A stretch of 64,000 bases of DNA. Source: Moringa oleifera. Its lineage: Eukaryota; Streptophyta; Magnoliopsida; Brassicales; Moringaceae. Positions within the stretch are counted from its first letter, which is position 1. Each line of letters begins with the position of its first letter. Shown piece after piece: positions 49,323 through 60,010 of the stretch. The position numbers were made by a program, and so were the translations under genes. Below the pieces are notes generated by a model. The model had not been told where the DNA came from. It worked only from the letters and a program-made list of their open reading frames with translations, and searched no databases. The stretch covers positions 5,272,501-5,336,500 of the forward strand of contig JAJFZO010000747.1 of the NCBI GenBank assembly GCA_021397835.1, in the 5' to 3' direction.

Positions 49323-52300
49323 ATGAGTCCATTTCTGGTGATGTTAAAGATCCTACTGGCCTTTTCAGTTGGATCCTGTATATCTTCACCGCACGATCAT
49401 CGATACAGTGTAGGAGATCGCGTGCCCTTATTTGTGAACAAGGTGGGGCCCCTCAACAGCCCCAGGTACTCTTCTTCTATCTTTAAAATCCAACTGCCAG
49501 TAACACTTTCTTTTATGAATCAATTGCTCAACTGGAAACATATATGTGTTTGTGAAAATTAAAAGAAAATGGAAGCTGATATACATTCACATGCTAATCA
49601 GTGTTGTTCGCATTTAAATTGCATTTTGTGTGAAATGGTGCTCTTGAGAATTTCTGAGGGTATTGAATTTCACTGCTGCATTTTAGGAGCACAATTTTTC
49701 CTTTTTTGGTTGCACTTGTTGAAGCTGTTTACCCTTTTTGTCATTCAGTTTAATTAACTTTTTTTTTAAGAAAATATTTTTGTGTATGATTTTTACTCTA
49801 TTGCAGTGAGACCTATCAGTACTACGAGTTGCCATTCTGCCGTCCAGGTTAGCTTTTAGGTTCAACAGTTTGTTTATAAAGTAATTGTGGCTTTTAATTT
49901 GGTATCATGTATTGTTTACTGGCAGCACTTTGGTAGTGAAAGTTTGAGCAACCCATTAGAATCAACCAACCATATCTGGAATCAAAATTCATAAATGTAG
50001 TTCTTGTTTTGCGAGCTTTTTTTTCTTTAGTGACCATTTGTATACTGGGATTTCAATCAGAAGGATCTGGTTTTGAGTGCAGGACTAATGGTACCATCTA
50101 CTTCCATGGCATTTGGTTTTTCTTGTCTTTCTATCTTCAAGCCGATTGATTTCTTGGGTTCAGTGGCTGATTTTGCATTGTTCTCTGCCTTGCAGATCCA
50201 CTAATAGAGAAAAGGGAATCCCTTGGGGAAGTTCTTAATGGTGACCGGTTGATGAATTCTCTGTATGAGTTAAAATTCCATGAGGACAAATCTGTAGTCA
50301 CCTTGTGCCGCAAGAAGCTTAAAGTAAATGAAGTTGCAAAGTTCAGGGATGCCATCTCTAATGATTTCTACTTCCAGATGTACTATGATGATCTCCCATT
50401 GTGGGGCTTTATTGGGAAAATTGAACGAGAGGGCCTGACACTTGGTGAGGAAGTGCCCAAGTATTATCTATTTAAACACGTCCAGTTTGATGCTCTTTAC
50501 AATGGTGACCAAATAATAGAAATAGGTGCATTTAGTGACCCGAATCACACTGTGGATATATCACAAGATACAGAAACTGAAATTGAGTTCACTTATTCGG
50601 TTTCTTGGACTGCAACTGTGGGCCAGTTTAAGACCAGAATGGACAAATATACAAGGGCTTCCTCTCTCCAAGTCAACCAGAAGATTCATTGGTTTTCTAT
50701 TGTCAACTCAATTAGCGTACTTGTGCTCTTGATGGGATTATTCACTGTTCTCTTTATGCGCCATCTCAAGAATGACTTGAGAAAGTAATGCACTGTTTTG
50801 TTGCTTCAGTTATAGCAAGATCTCTTTGTGTTGTTCTGCTCAAAAGATCTCTTAGTGTGTATCGTTCACCTAATGTTTTCTTCTGTATTACAGGGGTTCT
50901 AGCGGAGATGAAGAAGAAGATAAGGAGGCTGGTTGGAAATATATTCATGCTGACGTATTCAGAAGTCCTCAAAACATGCCTTTGTTTTGTGCCATCTTGG
51001 GAGTGGGTACTCAATTGGTTATTCTGTAAGTTTCTTCCACCCGTTATTTCTTTTCTTTATATACTTGGCTGTAACTGTATGGTAAAATTATTTTCATGGT
51101 ACCATGATTATGAACAATTTTGTTATACTTGTCAGATATTAGTGGCCCTCTCACCTTGATTTGTTTCCGTATTTATTGTACTCCAAAATGTTTGATGGTT
51201 GGTGCTATTGATCATGGAGTACACCCTCAAATTGCAAACTAAATACGATCTGAACGGTGTTCGTTTAGAAAATTTAAGTAGCATATGGTTTGTTTTAGTT
51301 GTTACGGGGGTGGGATTGTGCAAGTTTTAACATGTTTCCCAGTATTTGCACTTTTCTTTCAGGGTTTGCTTCTTATTTGCACTGGTCTTTCTTGGTGTTC
51401 TCTACCCCTACAACCGTGGAGCACTGTGCACTTCTATTGTCTTTGGATACGCTCTGACCTCAGTGGTTGCTGGTTACACTACTGCTTCTTTTCATTGTCA
51501 GTTTTCTGGAACTGGATGGGTATATAAATTCTTTATTGTATTTTGGTGTGCTTTATTTCTTTGTGTTTCTTTTTTCTTCTCTTATATAGAAGTTTTACTT
51601 TCAGGAAAAGAGTGTTCGTCTTGCTGGGGTCTTGTACCTGGGCCCATTGTCTGTCGTAGTTTCCATTCTTAATACAGTTGCCATATCTTATGCGGCCACA
51701 GCTGCAATTCCTTTTGGCACCATTATAGTGATTCTTTTGGTGTATATGCTTGTTAGTATGCCACTGCTTGCCTTGGGAGGGGTTCTTGGGTACCGTTTCA
51801 GGTCTGAATTTCAAGCTCCTTGTGCTACTAAAAGATTCGTGAGAGAAATTCCGCAGTTGGACTGGTACAAGAAAACACCATGTCAAATGTTTCTTGGAGG
51901 TTTCTTATCTTCTAGTGCAACTATCCTCGAGTTGCACCAAGTGTATGCAAGCTTGTGGGGCTACAAAATATGCACTCTTACTAGCATCATATTTGTGATG
52001 TTCATTATCCTCGTCATGCTGACTGCAATCGTGAATGTTGCTTTGACATACATTCAGCTATCTGCAGAAGATCATCAATGGTGGTGGAGGTATGTGCTTA
52101 TAGAAAGTCCGTGTTATGTGTTCTAAAATATCCATGTACATGCATCTGTGTCCATCTCCTTGTTAGATAGGTGGCCAGACATGCTTCCTTGTTCTAGGTG
52201 CCTTTTACTCATACTATGCCATTTCTGGAATTATTGAGAGCTATGATGATTACTTAAAACTGAAAGGTTATTTGAGATTCCAAATTGATGGCTCTTAGGT

Positions 52301-52657
52301 GTACTTGATTGTGGGGAAGGTCTTATCTCTGGTGGATGAAGCTTAATATGTAAAATTGGGTTTTTTTTCTGTCTGTCTTCGCTGGCAGTTTCAAGGTTTA
52401 ATAAGTTAGACTAATGTTGATAATTTGCTGTTTGATGCAGATCGGTTTTGTGTGGGGGCTCAACAGCCATGTTTATGTTTGCTTATAGCATCTACTTCTA
52501 TACCAGGTCAAACATGAGTGGTATTCTGCAGCTTTCTTTCTTTGTTGGCTATAATGCTTGCTTGTGCTATGCGTTCTTCTTGATGCTTGGTTCAATCAGT
52601 TTCTGTGCTTCATTCATATTTGTTCGTCGCATTTACCATGCTGTCAAGAGTGAATGA
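49323..52657 (+). CDS. Transmembrane nine (TM9/EMP70) superfamily protein
   Basis: TM9 proteins are Golgi/endosomal nine-span membrane proteins. Exons: 49323-49465, 49807-49847, 50196-50784, 50894-51025, 51363-51519, 51605-52089 and 52441-52657. The total is 1764 nt, 587 residues, the usual family length. A hydrophobic signal peptide (residues 1-21) precedes HRYSVGDRVPLFVNKVGPLN, SETYQYYELPFCRP and KRESLGEVLNGDRL of the lumenal domain. The first membrane segment is about 229-249 (ISVLVLLMGLFTVLFM), and a cytosolic loop contains GDEEEDKEAGWKYIHADVFR. Eight further hydrophobic segments follow, with the typical AAIPFGT motif. The C-terminus RRIYHAVKSE ends in KSE, fitting the KXD/E Golgi-retention signal known for plant EMPs. 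It resembles the TM9SF3-like TMN group (At1g08350 type, from memory). It is intact. Confidence 0.93.
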
Positions 52658-53725
52658 GTAAGCTCTTGCACGTGAATGCTAATTGCTGAACTTTGTCCTA
52701 TCCTGCTGCCTATTCGAGAGACTGTAAACCCCGTGGATTTACTTCATCATTGGGGAATTTCAAAGAACTTAGCTACTGCAAACCCATGAAAGCAAATTGA
52801 GTCATCTCAGACAGATATTAAGATGAATTTCCAAATGTGGAGTAATTGAGGTTGGTGATCACCTAGTGACAACCTCGGCAGCACGGGCACTTGTTCATGT
52901 TCGCATATTATTGGATTTTTGGGGAGGAACATTTTCCAGGTTCACTCCCTCGTCTAGTTTTCTGTTTCGATCATGAATTCAAAGTGTTTTCTTTGTACTA
53001 ATCAGAATGTGTATGATTTACAGTTCATTCAAATGCCAGCAACGAGTCCAATTAGAATATGTATTGCTATGCAGTGATTTCTTTTCCTTGTTTGGTGCAA
53101 GTTCCGGTTTTCTTGTGTTGAATTGTTGATTTCAGTTGGGTTTTTTCTTTTTCCAATTAAGGATTTTTATTTTCACAACTTTTGTCCATTATAATTTTTT
53201 TTTTTCTGTTAAATTAGTACCAGCTTTTGTTAGAAGCTTCTTGATTATGTCAATAAGGTAGAGATACGATATCAGCCAAGAAAGAAAATATCTGATTATG
53301 TTTGAAAGATGTCCACATCTTTCCCTAAATTTGTTGGTTAATTTCCACCTCAAGTTCACTTGACCAATCAACATTGACCTCAGAGAATCACCCAATTTCA
53401 CCCAACTCTTGGCGCCCTGTCAGCCCTCAAAGTCACCCAAAAGCAAAAGCAAAAAATTCGAAGAGTTTCAAGATCTCCCTCTAAGAGAATCAAAGCCACA
53501 CAAAGCGAGCACTGCAACGTAGAAATCTCGCTTACCATACAAAACAAAAACATTATGACGTGTATTACAGCCCCCCACCCATTCCCTCTCTTGGCTCTTT
53601 CTCTCTTTTTCCACACAAGAATCTGTTATAAATCTCACAGAGAATCAAGTTCGTAGTACATGCAGCCCCATTGAAGCACTAAGAAGAGTGCCCATTCGTC
53701 TCTTACGAGAGAAGAACTCACCAAG
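52658..53725. other. TMN 3'UTR and BIC upstream region
   Basis: Roughly 400 bases after the TMN stop look like transcribed 3'UTR. 53150-53725 is the probable promoter and 5'UTR of the BIC gene. No other gene was seen. The 70-72-codon minus-strand frames here have no recognisable similarity. Confidence 0.5.
53556..53562 (+). promoter_or_regulatory. ACGT-core element (TGACGTG) upstream of the BIC gene
   Basis: TGACGTG is a C/G-box hybrid of the type bound by HY5 and other bZIPs. It lies 164 bases before the BIC start codon. BIC genes are light-induced through HY5 in Arabidopsis (published knowledge), so this is a plausible site, but a 7-base match is weak evidence. Confidence 0.35.
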
Positions 53726-54163
53726 ATGGCTGATCCCCAGAGTTTCCCCAGACCCATTTCCCGGATTCCTCCATTTTCATGGAAAACAAGCAAGCCTTAC
53801 GTGTGCTCATTTCAGACCTGTTCTTCAAAGACTCACAGGGAAGCACTGGAAGTTGAAGATGTCGGATTACATGGCTTGGTTTTGGGTGGAAGGGAGCACG
53901 CAAGTGATCATGGAAATGAAGCTGAAGTGTATTTGCCGAAGGATATGGGACGTGAAAGGCTGAAGAGACATAGAGAAGAGGTGGCGGGTAGGGTTTCGAT
54001 ACCTGACAAGTGGGGTAAGGAGGAGTTGCTTAAGGATTGGCTTGATTATTCCTCCTTTGATGCCTTGTTAGCCCCCAAGGGGCTTGCTTCAGCTCGTGCA
54101 GCTTTAATGGCGGATGCCAGACGAGGGAAGTCTCAACGTCTGAGGATAGAGGGTAGGTGCTAA
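53726..54163 (+). CDS. BIC1/BIC2-like blue-light inhibitor of cryptochromes
   Basis: BIC proteins bind photoactive cryptochromes in the nucleus and block their dimerisation, damping blue-light responses (family knowledge). It is a single exon of 145 residues, the family's small size. The recognisable CRY-interacting region is about residues 75-133: [45 protein letters not shown] and [12 protein letters not shown], ending LRIEGRC. The family pattern has W after GRV and C after DWID; here they are Ser91 and Tyr108, with Leu106 for Ile, so this is a divergent copy. The N-terminal 70 residues are poorly conserved. It is preceded by an ACGT element and lies tail-to-tail with the bZIP gene at 54783-56658. 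Confidence 0.85.
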   Translation: MADPQSFPRPISRIPPFSWKTSKPYVCSFQTCSSKTHREALEVEDVGLHGLVLGGREHASDHGNEAEVYLPKDMGRERLKRHREEVAGRVSIPDKWGKEELLKDWLDYSSFDALLAPKGLASARAALMADARRGKSQRLRIEGRC

Positions 54164-54782
54164 GTTTCCTTCTCTTTTGTTCTTTGATGTCCTATATGTA
54201 ACCGACCATGGAAGAAGAAGCTTCATCTTCCTGCGTTGTCTGTGATTAATTCACGTGCTTATGTAAAACTCGCTAATTTTCTTGCAAGACAAACAACTAA
54301 GTAGCTATTGCATGATGAATTCCTTTTCTTTCAGGAAAAAAGAAAAAAGGAAAAAGAATGTAAAAGTATAATTTCTATACCATCAATGTTTTTTCTACTA
54401 GACATTAGATGCTGAACAATATCAGAGAATTATCATAAGTCACATGGCCTTCGAAAACAAGATCTGAATCAAATGAATAAAACAAGTTAGAAACTTGTGA
54501 TTGTAGGTGAATATCTAGATAAGGTTAATAAACTGCTCAATACCCACCAAAAGATTCAAAGTTTGCATTGTCTAATTTATTTTCCAGAAAAATAGACCAG
54601 TTCCAAGAAAATCCATGTTTACCAATGACTTTGTCTTGGAAACAAAGCCATCTCCTTATTAGAAATTGAAAGACTAGAGAGAAAATCCAAAGCCATCACT
54701 CTGGCCAGAACAAAGGGAAAATAAACTCATGTCATGAACAAAATCCAATATCCATAAAACATCCCAAATTGATTGATTTCAT
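54164..54782. other. 3' flanks between the convergent BIC and bZIP genes
   Basis: This is 619 bases of ordinary spacer, most of it probably overlapping or adjacent 3'UTRs of the two convergent genes. No ORF or repeat of note. Confidence 0.5.
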
Positions 54783-56658
54783 TCACCATGGTGAACTCAG
54801 GGTGCTCCTCAGTTTCTTCAGCTTGTTTTCAGCCCTCTTAGTACCAGTGACTGCTTCTTCCTCCTTCTCCTGTGATTGTCAAAAATGACTCAGTTAATTC
54901 TACAGCACTCCCAAATAACTTAAAAAAAATAAAATCCCAGTAAAGAATTGGATAAAAAGATGAAGATTCCACGGAAATCACAAACTGGGTAGCTTTCAAA
55001 GTTACAGATTTTACTTCATCAAGGTTGTATATATCATGTCCTCTAAAGCCACCAAATGGGTAATCATGCTATGATGGATTAATTAATTTCTAATGTAGTT
55101 TCAATGGCTACCACCAAAATAATGAAAGAATGAAAAGCTGATTGTTAAATACAAGGAGAGATCATTCATATGTACACGAGTCTGAACATGGAATTACCTT
55201 CTCTCTGCTTTTCTTGAGTTCATTTTGCTGGTCATCATATAAAAGGCAAGAGAAGCCAGGCATTGATTAGAACAAGGATCAAAAGAGTAAAGTTGGATAA
55301 GAAGAAAATGTGTGTTTGAGTATTTGACTCACCAGATCCACTACCTTCTTCAAATATTCATTCTCCTCTTTCAGTTTCTCCACTTCTTCTTTCAGATAGT
55401 TTGTGTGCTGCTGCAATTTTTTGTTATTTTAATACTTTGATTATACTTTTAATTTAAAAAGGAGAAAATATAATTTTCAGAATAATTGATTAAACCCATC
55501 TCAGCATATGTTCTAAAATTCAACCAAATTAAGCAAACATATATAATGATTAATAATTTATAAATAAAAAATAAAAAAATTGAACAGATTTGTATGATTA
55601 AACAATATATCTACATTGAAAAAGGAATAACAGAAGAATATATTTTTACTAATTAAAAATAATTTAAAAGTACAAGGAATTAGATCCCTTTTTTGTTCCA
55701 AAATTCTCATGTTAAACCGAGAAATTAATCCTCAAAATTTGTATGTAAAAAATAGTAAACGAAAAACTAATTCTAAATCTAAAATATTACAAGGAAAATA
55801 CTTAAAACTCATAATTATAAGAATTATCATTCTTTATAAAGATAATTATTAAAGATCATGATTGTTTTTACAATATATAATAATTAAAGATTCAATTTTA
55901 AGATGAATATTAAATTATATATAATAGATAGGAATAAATAAAAACAACATATTAAAAATAGAAAAAAAAAGTGATTTAGCATTCTATCTCAATAATTCAT
56001 ATAATAATAACTGCATAATGCCTTTAGTTTTATAAAATTAAATGGCCTTAGATCATAAGCATGCAAATACCTGTTTCTTTTGGCAGGATCTTGCAGCAGA
56101 AAGTTTGTTCTGGATCCTTACAGCTTCCTTCCTTTCCTCATTGTCAACCCATGGTTCTCCTTTTCTCTTTCTCCCTCTCTTACTCCTCTCTTGCTGTTTT
56201 TCTTCTATTTTCGACACTTCCTCCAAGCTTAGTCCATCACCTCCTTGCACGCTATCCTCATTGGCTTCAGCCAAACTGTTCATATCATCTCCATTGATGC
56301 TTTGCTCATCATCACCATCATTGCAGCTTTGAACATCACTTATTAATGGCACCATGGGCACTGGCATTGTCTGTTGTTCGTAAGGGCAAAAGCCTACTGG
56401 GTTTAATGCGTACCCTCCATCTCTTATTGGCTCACTCTCTGATCTAAAAGCTTGGCTGGTGAAGGCTTCATAATCCTCACAAACGACGCCATTCATGTCT
56501 TCTGCTGAGTCCACTGGCGATGGTGGTGGCGCTGGGGGTGGTGGAGATAGGATCCTGTTGATGTTGGGCAAATTTCTTGGGTTGTCATCATTCAACAGGA
56601 AAGATAATAACTCATTCATATCGAATTCATCTTGTCGGTCTCTTGAGTTAACACTCAT
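54783..56658 (-). CDS. Atypical bZIP transcription factor
   Basis: Exons: 56658-56071, 55410-55333, 55227-55198 and 54869-54783, all phase 0, giving 260 residues. The start is the ATG at 56658 (MSVNSRDRQDEFDMNELL); an upstream GTG at 56664 is not used. The N-terminal region is acidic with a poly-Pro stretch (PPPPAPPPSP). The basic region reads NKLSAARSCQKKQ, then QHTNYLKEEVEKLKEENEYL. Using the CAG|CAG acceptor at 55410 gives the exact bZIP spacing between basic region and first leucine. The residue that is normally Arg/Lys in N-x7-R/K is Cys (codon TGC, 56085-56083), which should weaken ACGT binding. The zipper is short, with three leucine heptads. The C-terminus is KLRSTLSSPW-like (KKLRSTLSSPW). 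I cannot place it in a named bZIP group. Confidence 0.82.
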
Positions 56659-58103
56659 TTTCACCTCCTCGATTCTACTTATGGGTTGGCTTAATTCTGT
56701 TCAAGTTCACTTCTCATTATAACCTGCAAAGAAAAAGAAAAAACAGCAAGGGAAGCTTAGTGTCTCTATATATTAATCTTGAGACTACCATTAGTAATAA
56801 TAGCTAATTAGTCAGACAAAGCATACTTAATTTTTTTGTTAATAAAATATCAGGATTGGAAAATTTAAACAATCATCAATTCTTTTTGTAGTCCTACTAT
56901 TCAAAGATGTATCATGATTAAATACTTATGCAAATTAAATAGTTTTTGTCCATCTCTCTCTAATGGGTAATTAAGTTTTTCCTCAATAATAATCTAGCAA
57001 TTAACATTGACAAAATAATGAAGTGAAAAGGAAATATGATCAAATCTTGTGTACATAATACCACGTAAAGGAAAAGGGTTAGTTCGTGATTACATTAGTT
57101 TTAACTTACAAATCATTCCAAGCTAATTAAACGATGTTAAAATGACTTACTTTTGTTCTTATATTGTATGAAATATGAGCATTTCTAAGACAACAATAAC
57201 CACAAAAAGATGAAATATCTATCTAGTTCAGTATAGGATAAGCTTAATATAGACAAACAATTTATACTTGCCAAGTTTAAAAAAAAAAAAAAATCTTTGT
57301 GCTATGTAGATATGCAAAGTCAAAAGATAAATCTAACATGATAATTTTACCTAATATATTAGACAATTTTACAAGTTCATATTCATGATTTTCTTATAAG
57401 GATAATATTGTAAAATCATTAACCATTTGAAGAGAAAAATTCTAAAAGAAAAAGGAAAAGATGAAGCAAGGCGAAATCATATAACTATCATGGTGTTCAC
57501 ATCATCCCAATATTCAATTTGATCAACATGTCTTAGACCTATAAAATCCTAAATATAAATAAGAAATCTAATCATGTATGCAAAAGAGTTAATCAATATA
57601 TATTGACCAAGAAATTGTTCTCAATTATGAAATTTTGAAGATTAAAATATTTTGGGGAAAAGTATAATAGAAAAATAAGATATGAACTCATACTTTTATT
57701 AAAAGAAAAATATTGTGGTACGATCAACAAGAATGAAATCAAGATACAACGACGATGAATATATAATCAAAGAAAGATTTAAATGGATAAAAAATTAAAA
57801 AATTAAAAAAACAAGCAGATTGATATTCAATGTAAGATATCAAGGCTTCAAAATAAAGATATGAATTTAGTTGTATTCAGAAAAGTATTAGTGTAGATAA
57901 TTTAAAAGATTCCCGTGTATAACTAACCTGTTTAGGATCGACTTGCTTCATAAAAATAAATTTCTTTGGCCATATATCAATAAGTAAAATCTCTCAAATA
58001 TAAGCACTAAGATAGTTGTTTAGTGAAGAAGGGCATAGAAGACTGGTGAGGAGGTCTCCATTAGTTCTTCCAAACAAAGAATAGCTATGCTATTTTGCGT
58101 ACC
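56659..58103 (-). other. Probable 5'UTR with a 1.2-kb intron of the atypical bZIP gene
   Basis: On the minus strand, acceptor TTTCTTTGCAG|GTTATA (exon side near 56722) lies 60 bases upstream of the start codon. Donor CAG|GTTAGT near 57928 is the best upstream partner. The intervening sequence is AT-rich, as expected for a plant intron. This predicts a leader exon at about 57928-58080. Splicing is inferred, not shown. Confidence 0.45.
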
Positions 58104-58111
58104 CTATTTAA
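58104..58111 (-). promoter_or_regulatory. Candidate TATA box of the atypical bZIP gene
   Basis: TTAAATAG on the minus strand lies about 25-35 bases upstream of where the predicted leader exon would begin. Position and sequence fit a plant TATA element, but such matches are common in AT-rich DNA. Confidence 0.3.
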
Positions 58112-58780
58112 GCATCAAGATTTCTTGCCAACTTTGGACTGTGCCAGTGTTGAGTTGCCACATGTAAAACACTTTTGTTATTATACAATGTTTTATAATA
58201 AATTATATTTATCACCTTTATAAATTTAGTATTTTCACATATGCCTTTTGTATTTTAAAATTAAATAAAAACCTTTTGTGATATACATCATTAGTAAAAA
58301 AAGGTTACATCACTCATGATGCTTTTGGGAAATAAAGATTTGTCTTATGTTTCCTTCTTTCTTGATGATCAAAAGAAAAAAAGAAAATAGACTTTAATCA
58401 TTTTACGTTTATTTACAATTCAAAAAATCAAAAAGTTTTCTAGTTAAATACATAATATGTTAAAAAACTTTTCATTCTAAAGAGCTTTTGGGTTGAAATG
58501 AGTTTGTGAAAAGAGCAAACAAGAAAAACTATTGTACAGTCTGATACTGTCAATTATTAGAGAGAGGACTAGTGAAGCAATAGAACATTGTTATATTAAA
58601 GCTGGTGATAATAGACATAAGGATTGATATTACAGGCTATATGATTCGATACCACCAGTTATTTACGTCTCGACAAAGTTTTTGTGTCTAACTTTTTGTC
58701 CAATCTAGTACTACATACTGATTTGGACACGGTACTATCAAATTACATAGGTTTTAAATTGTTTAATAACTTTTTGCTTA
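58112..58780. other. AT-rich spacer upstream of the atypical bZIP gene
   Basis: Further upstream sequence of the minus-strand bZIP gene with no ORF or named motif. From about 58540 it grades into the retrotransposon LTR remnant, whose 5' limit could not be fixed. Confidence 0.4.
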
Positions 58781-59358
58781 ATCTAGTTCTCTTGAATTGG
58801 ATCCGATGCTATTGAATAGCCAAAATTTTGAATTTATGTGTATAATGACTAGTTGATTTGGTTCCATTGAATTGGACCTAATATTATCAAATTTACTGAA
58901 TATGTATATTGATTTTAATAATTAGTTTTAAAAAAGATAAAATAAATAGTTTTTGAAAAAGCTTTTGGATACAACTTCTCCTATTTAACTAAGAGCTTAG
59001 TAACTCATTCTCTATCTCATTAGTCTCTAGCATTCATTGCGAGATAGTCATTGAGAGATCAATTAACCTTACTTGTAAAGTTTGGTTAGAAGAATCAACG
59101 TATTCCTTAAAAAAGAGTAGTGAAAATCCTCATGTAGGTTGTTTAGAGGCATAGATTGTGGCAAAGTCGTCCAGCCACTTAAAAATTATTGTATTTGCTT
59201 TCTCACTCTCACACTCTTTATATTATTGCAATTTGCTTATTTCATTTGCTAGCTATCTAATTGAGAAATTAAATCATGAGTTTCTAATAGAGCTAAATAC
59301 CTGAAAAAATTTTAAAACTTAATTCACCCATTCTTGGCTTGCCTCACAAAAGTTTACA
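58780..59358 (+). mobile_element. Ty1-copia LTR remnant (3' part) with degenerate primer-binding site
   Basis: The 3' portion reads like plant copia LTRs: TTGTAAAGTTTGGT near 59074, GGCAAAGTCGTCCAGCCAC (59161-59180), CTTTCTCACTCTCACACTCTTTATA, then AATTCACCC-TTCTTGGCTTGCC just before the end. It is followed by TTATTAAAGCAGGTG (59361 on), a degenerate form of TTGGTATCAGAGCAGG, the sequence complementary to initiator tRNA-Met. The left boundary is approximate. Confidence 0.6.
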
Positions 59359-59436
59359 AGTTATTAAAGCAGGTGTTTATTTACATTTCAAACTTAGTAG
59401 CTCAGAGATATTTTTGTGTACTAATTTTTTACCTAT

Positions 59437-59695
59437 AGACCTTCCTTTTTTAATGGTAACCATTTGAGTTATTGAAGACCTAAGATGAAGATTTTTCTTT
59501 ACTTAGTTGATCATGAATTTTGGTTATTGGTTGACGGAGGACCCTTAATGCCCACCAAAATAATAAATGGAATAGAAGTCTATAAAAAAGAAATAAATAA
59601 TATGAAAATGATAAAAAGAATGCATGTTTAATTGCTAAAGAATATACATTTTTTATTGTCCTTTTGATAAAAAGAAAGCCCAATATAATTTCTGT
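59437..59695 (+). pseudogene. Copia gag fragment (DUF4219/UBN2-like)
   Basis: The frame reads RPSFFNGNHLSY-stop-RPKMKIFLYLVDHEFW, then LLVDGGPLMPTKIING, like the start of plant copia gag (NGxNYxxWKxRMxxFL...). One TGA replaces the expected Trp codon of the YW pair, and the frame is lost after about 59625. It sits about 80 bases downstream of the LTR and primer-binding site, as expected for the 5' part of an element. No protease, integrase or reverse transcriptase follows, so the element is truncated. Confidence 0.68.
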
Positions 59696-59699
59696 CACA

Positions 59700-60010
59700 A
59701 CGAGATTCAGTTAGGGAACCTCGAAGTGATTTTAAAGAAAAATTCTCTTTTATGGGTTTGATTGGCTTTATAAAAACAATGAGTCACCATCAATATTTTT
59801 TATAGTATGATTAAACCCTAGGGTTCATCTACTTTTGAAAACTATTTGGGGATAACAAAAGTAAATGATAGAAAAACTCTATGATATTTGTAGTTAAAGA
59901 AGTGGATTCAATAAGTATTTATAAGTGAGGAAGGATTAGCATTGCAACAATACCCAAAAGTTAGTAGAAATTAAGTAAAGACATTTTTCAAAATTAATTC
60001 CCAAACAAAT
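59700..60010 (+). mobile_element. Probable Ty3-gypsy (Ogre/TAT-like) LTR/leader fragment
   Basis: Landmarks near 59780-59990 match by eye the leader of plant gypsy elements: GAGTCACCATCAATATTTTT, ATTAAACCCTAGGGTT, GAGGAAGGATTAGCATTGCAACA and ACCCAAAA. It directly follows the truncated copia gag, suggesting one element inserted into, or recombined with, the other. Boundaries are not defined. Confidence 0.4.

Noticed and set aside
51533..51886. 117-codon minus-strand ORF
   Set aside because: Antisense of TMN exon 6, whose plus-strand frame is clearly the real one.
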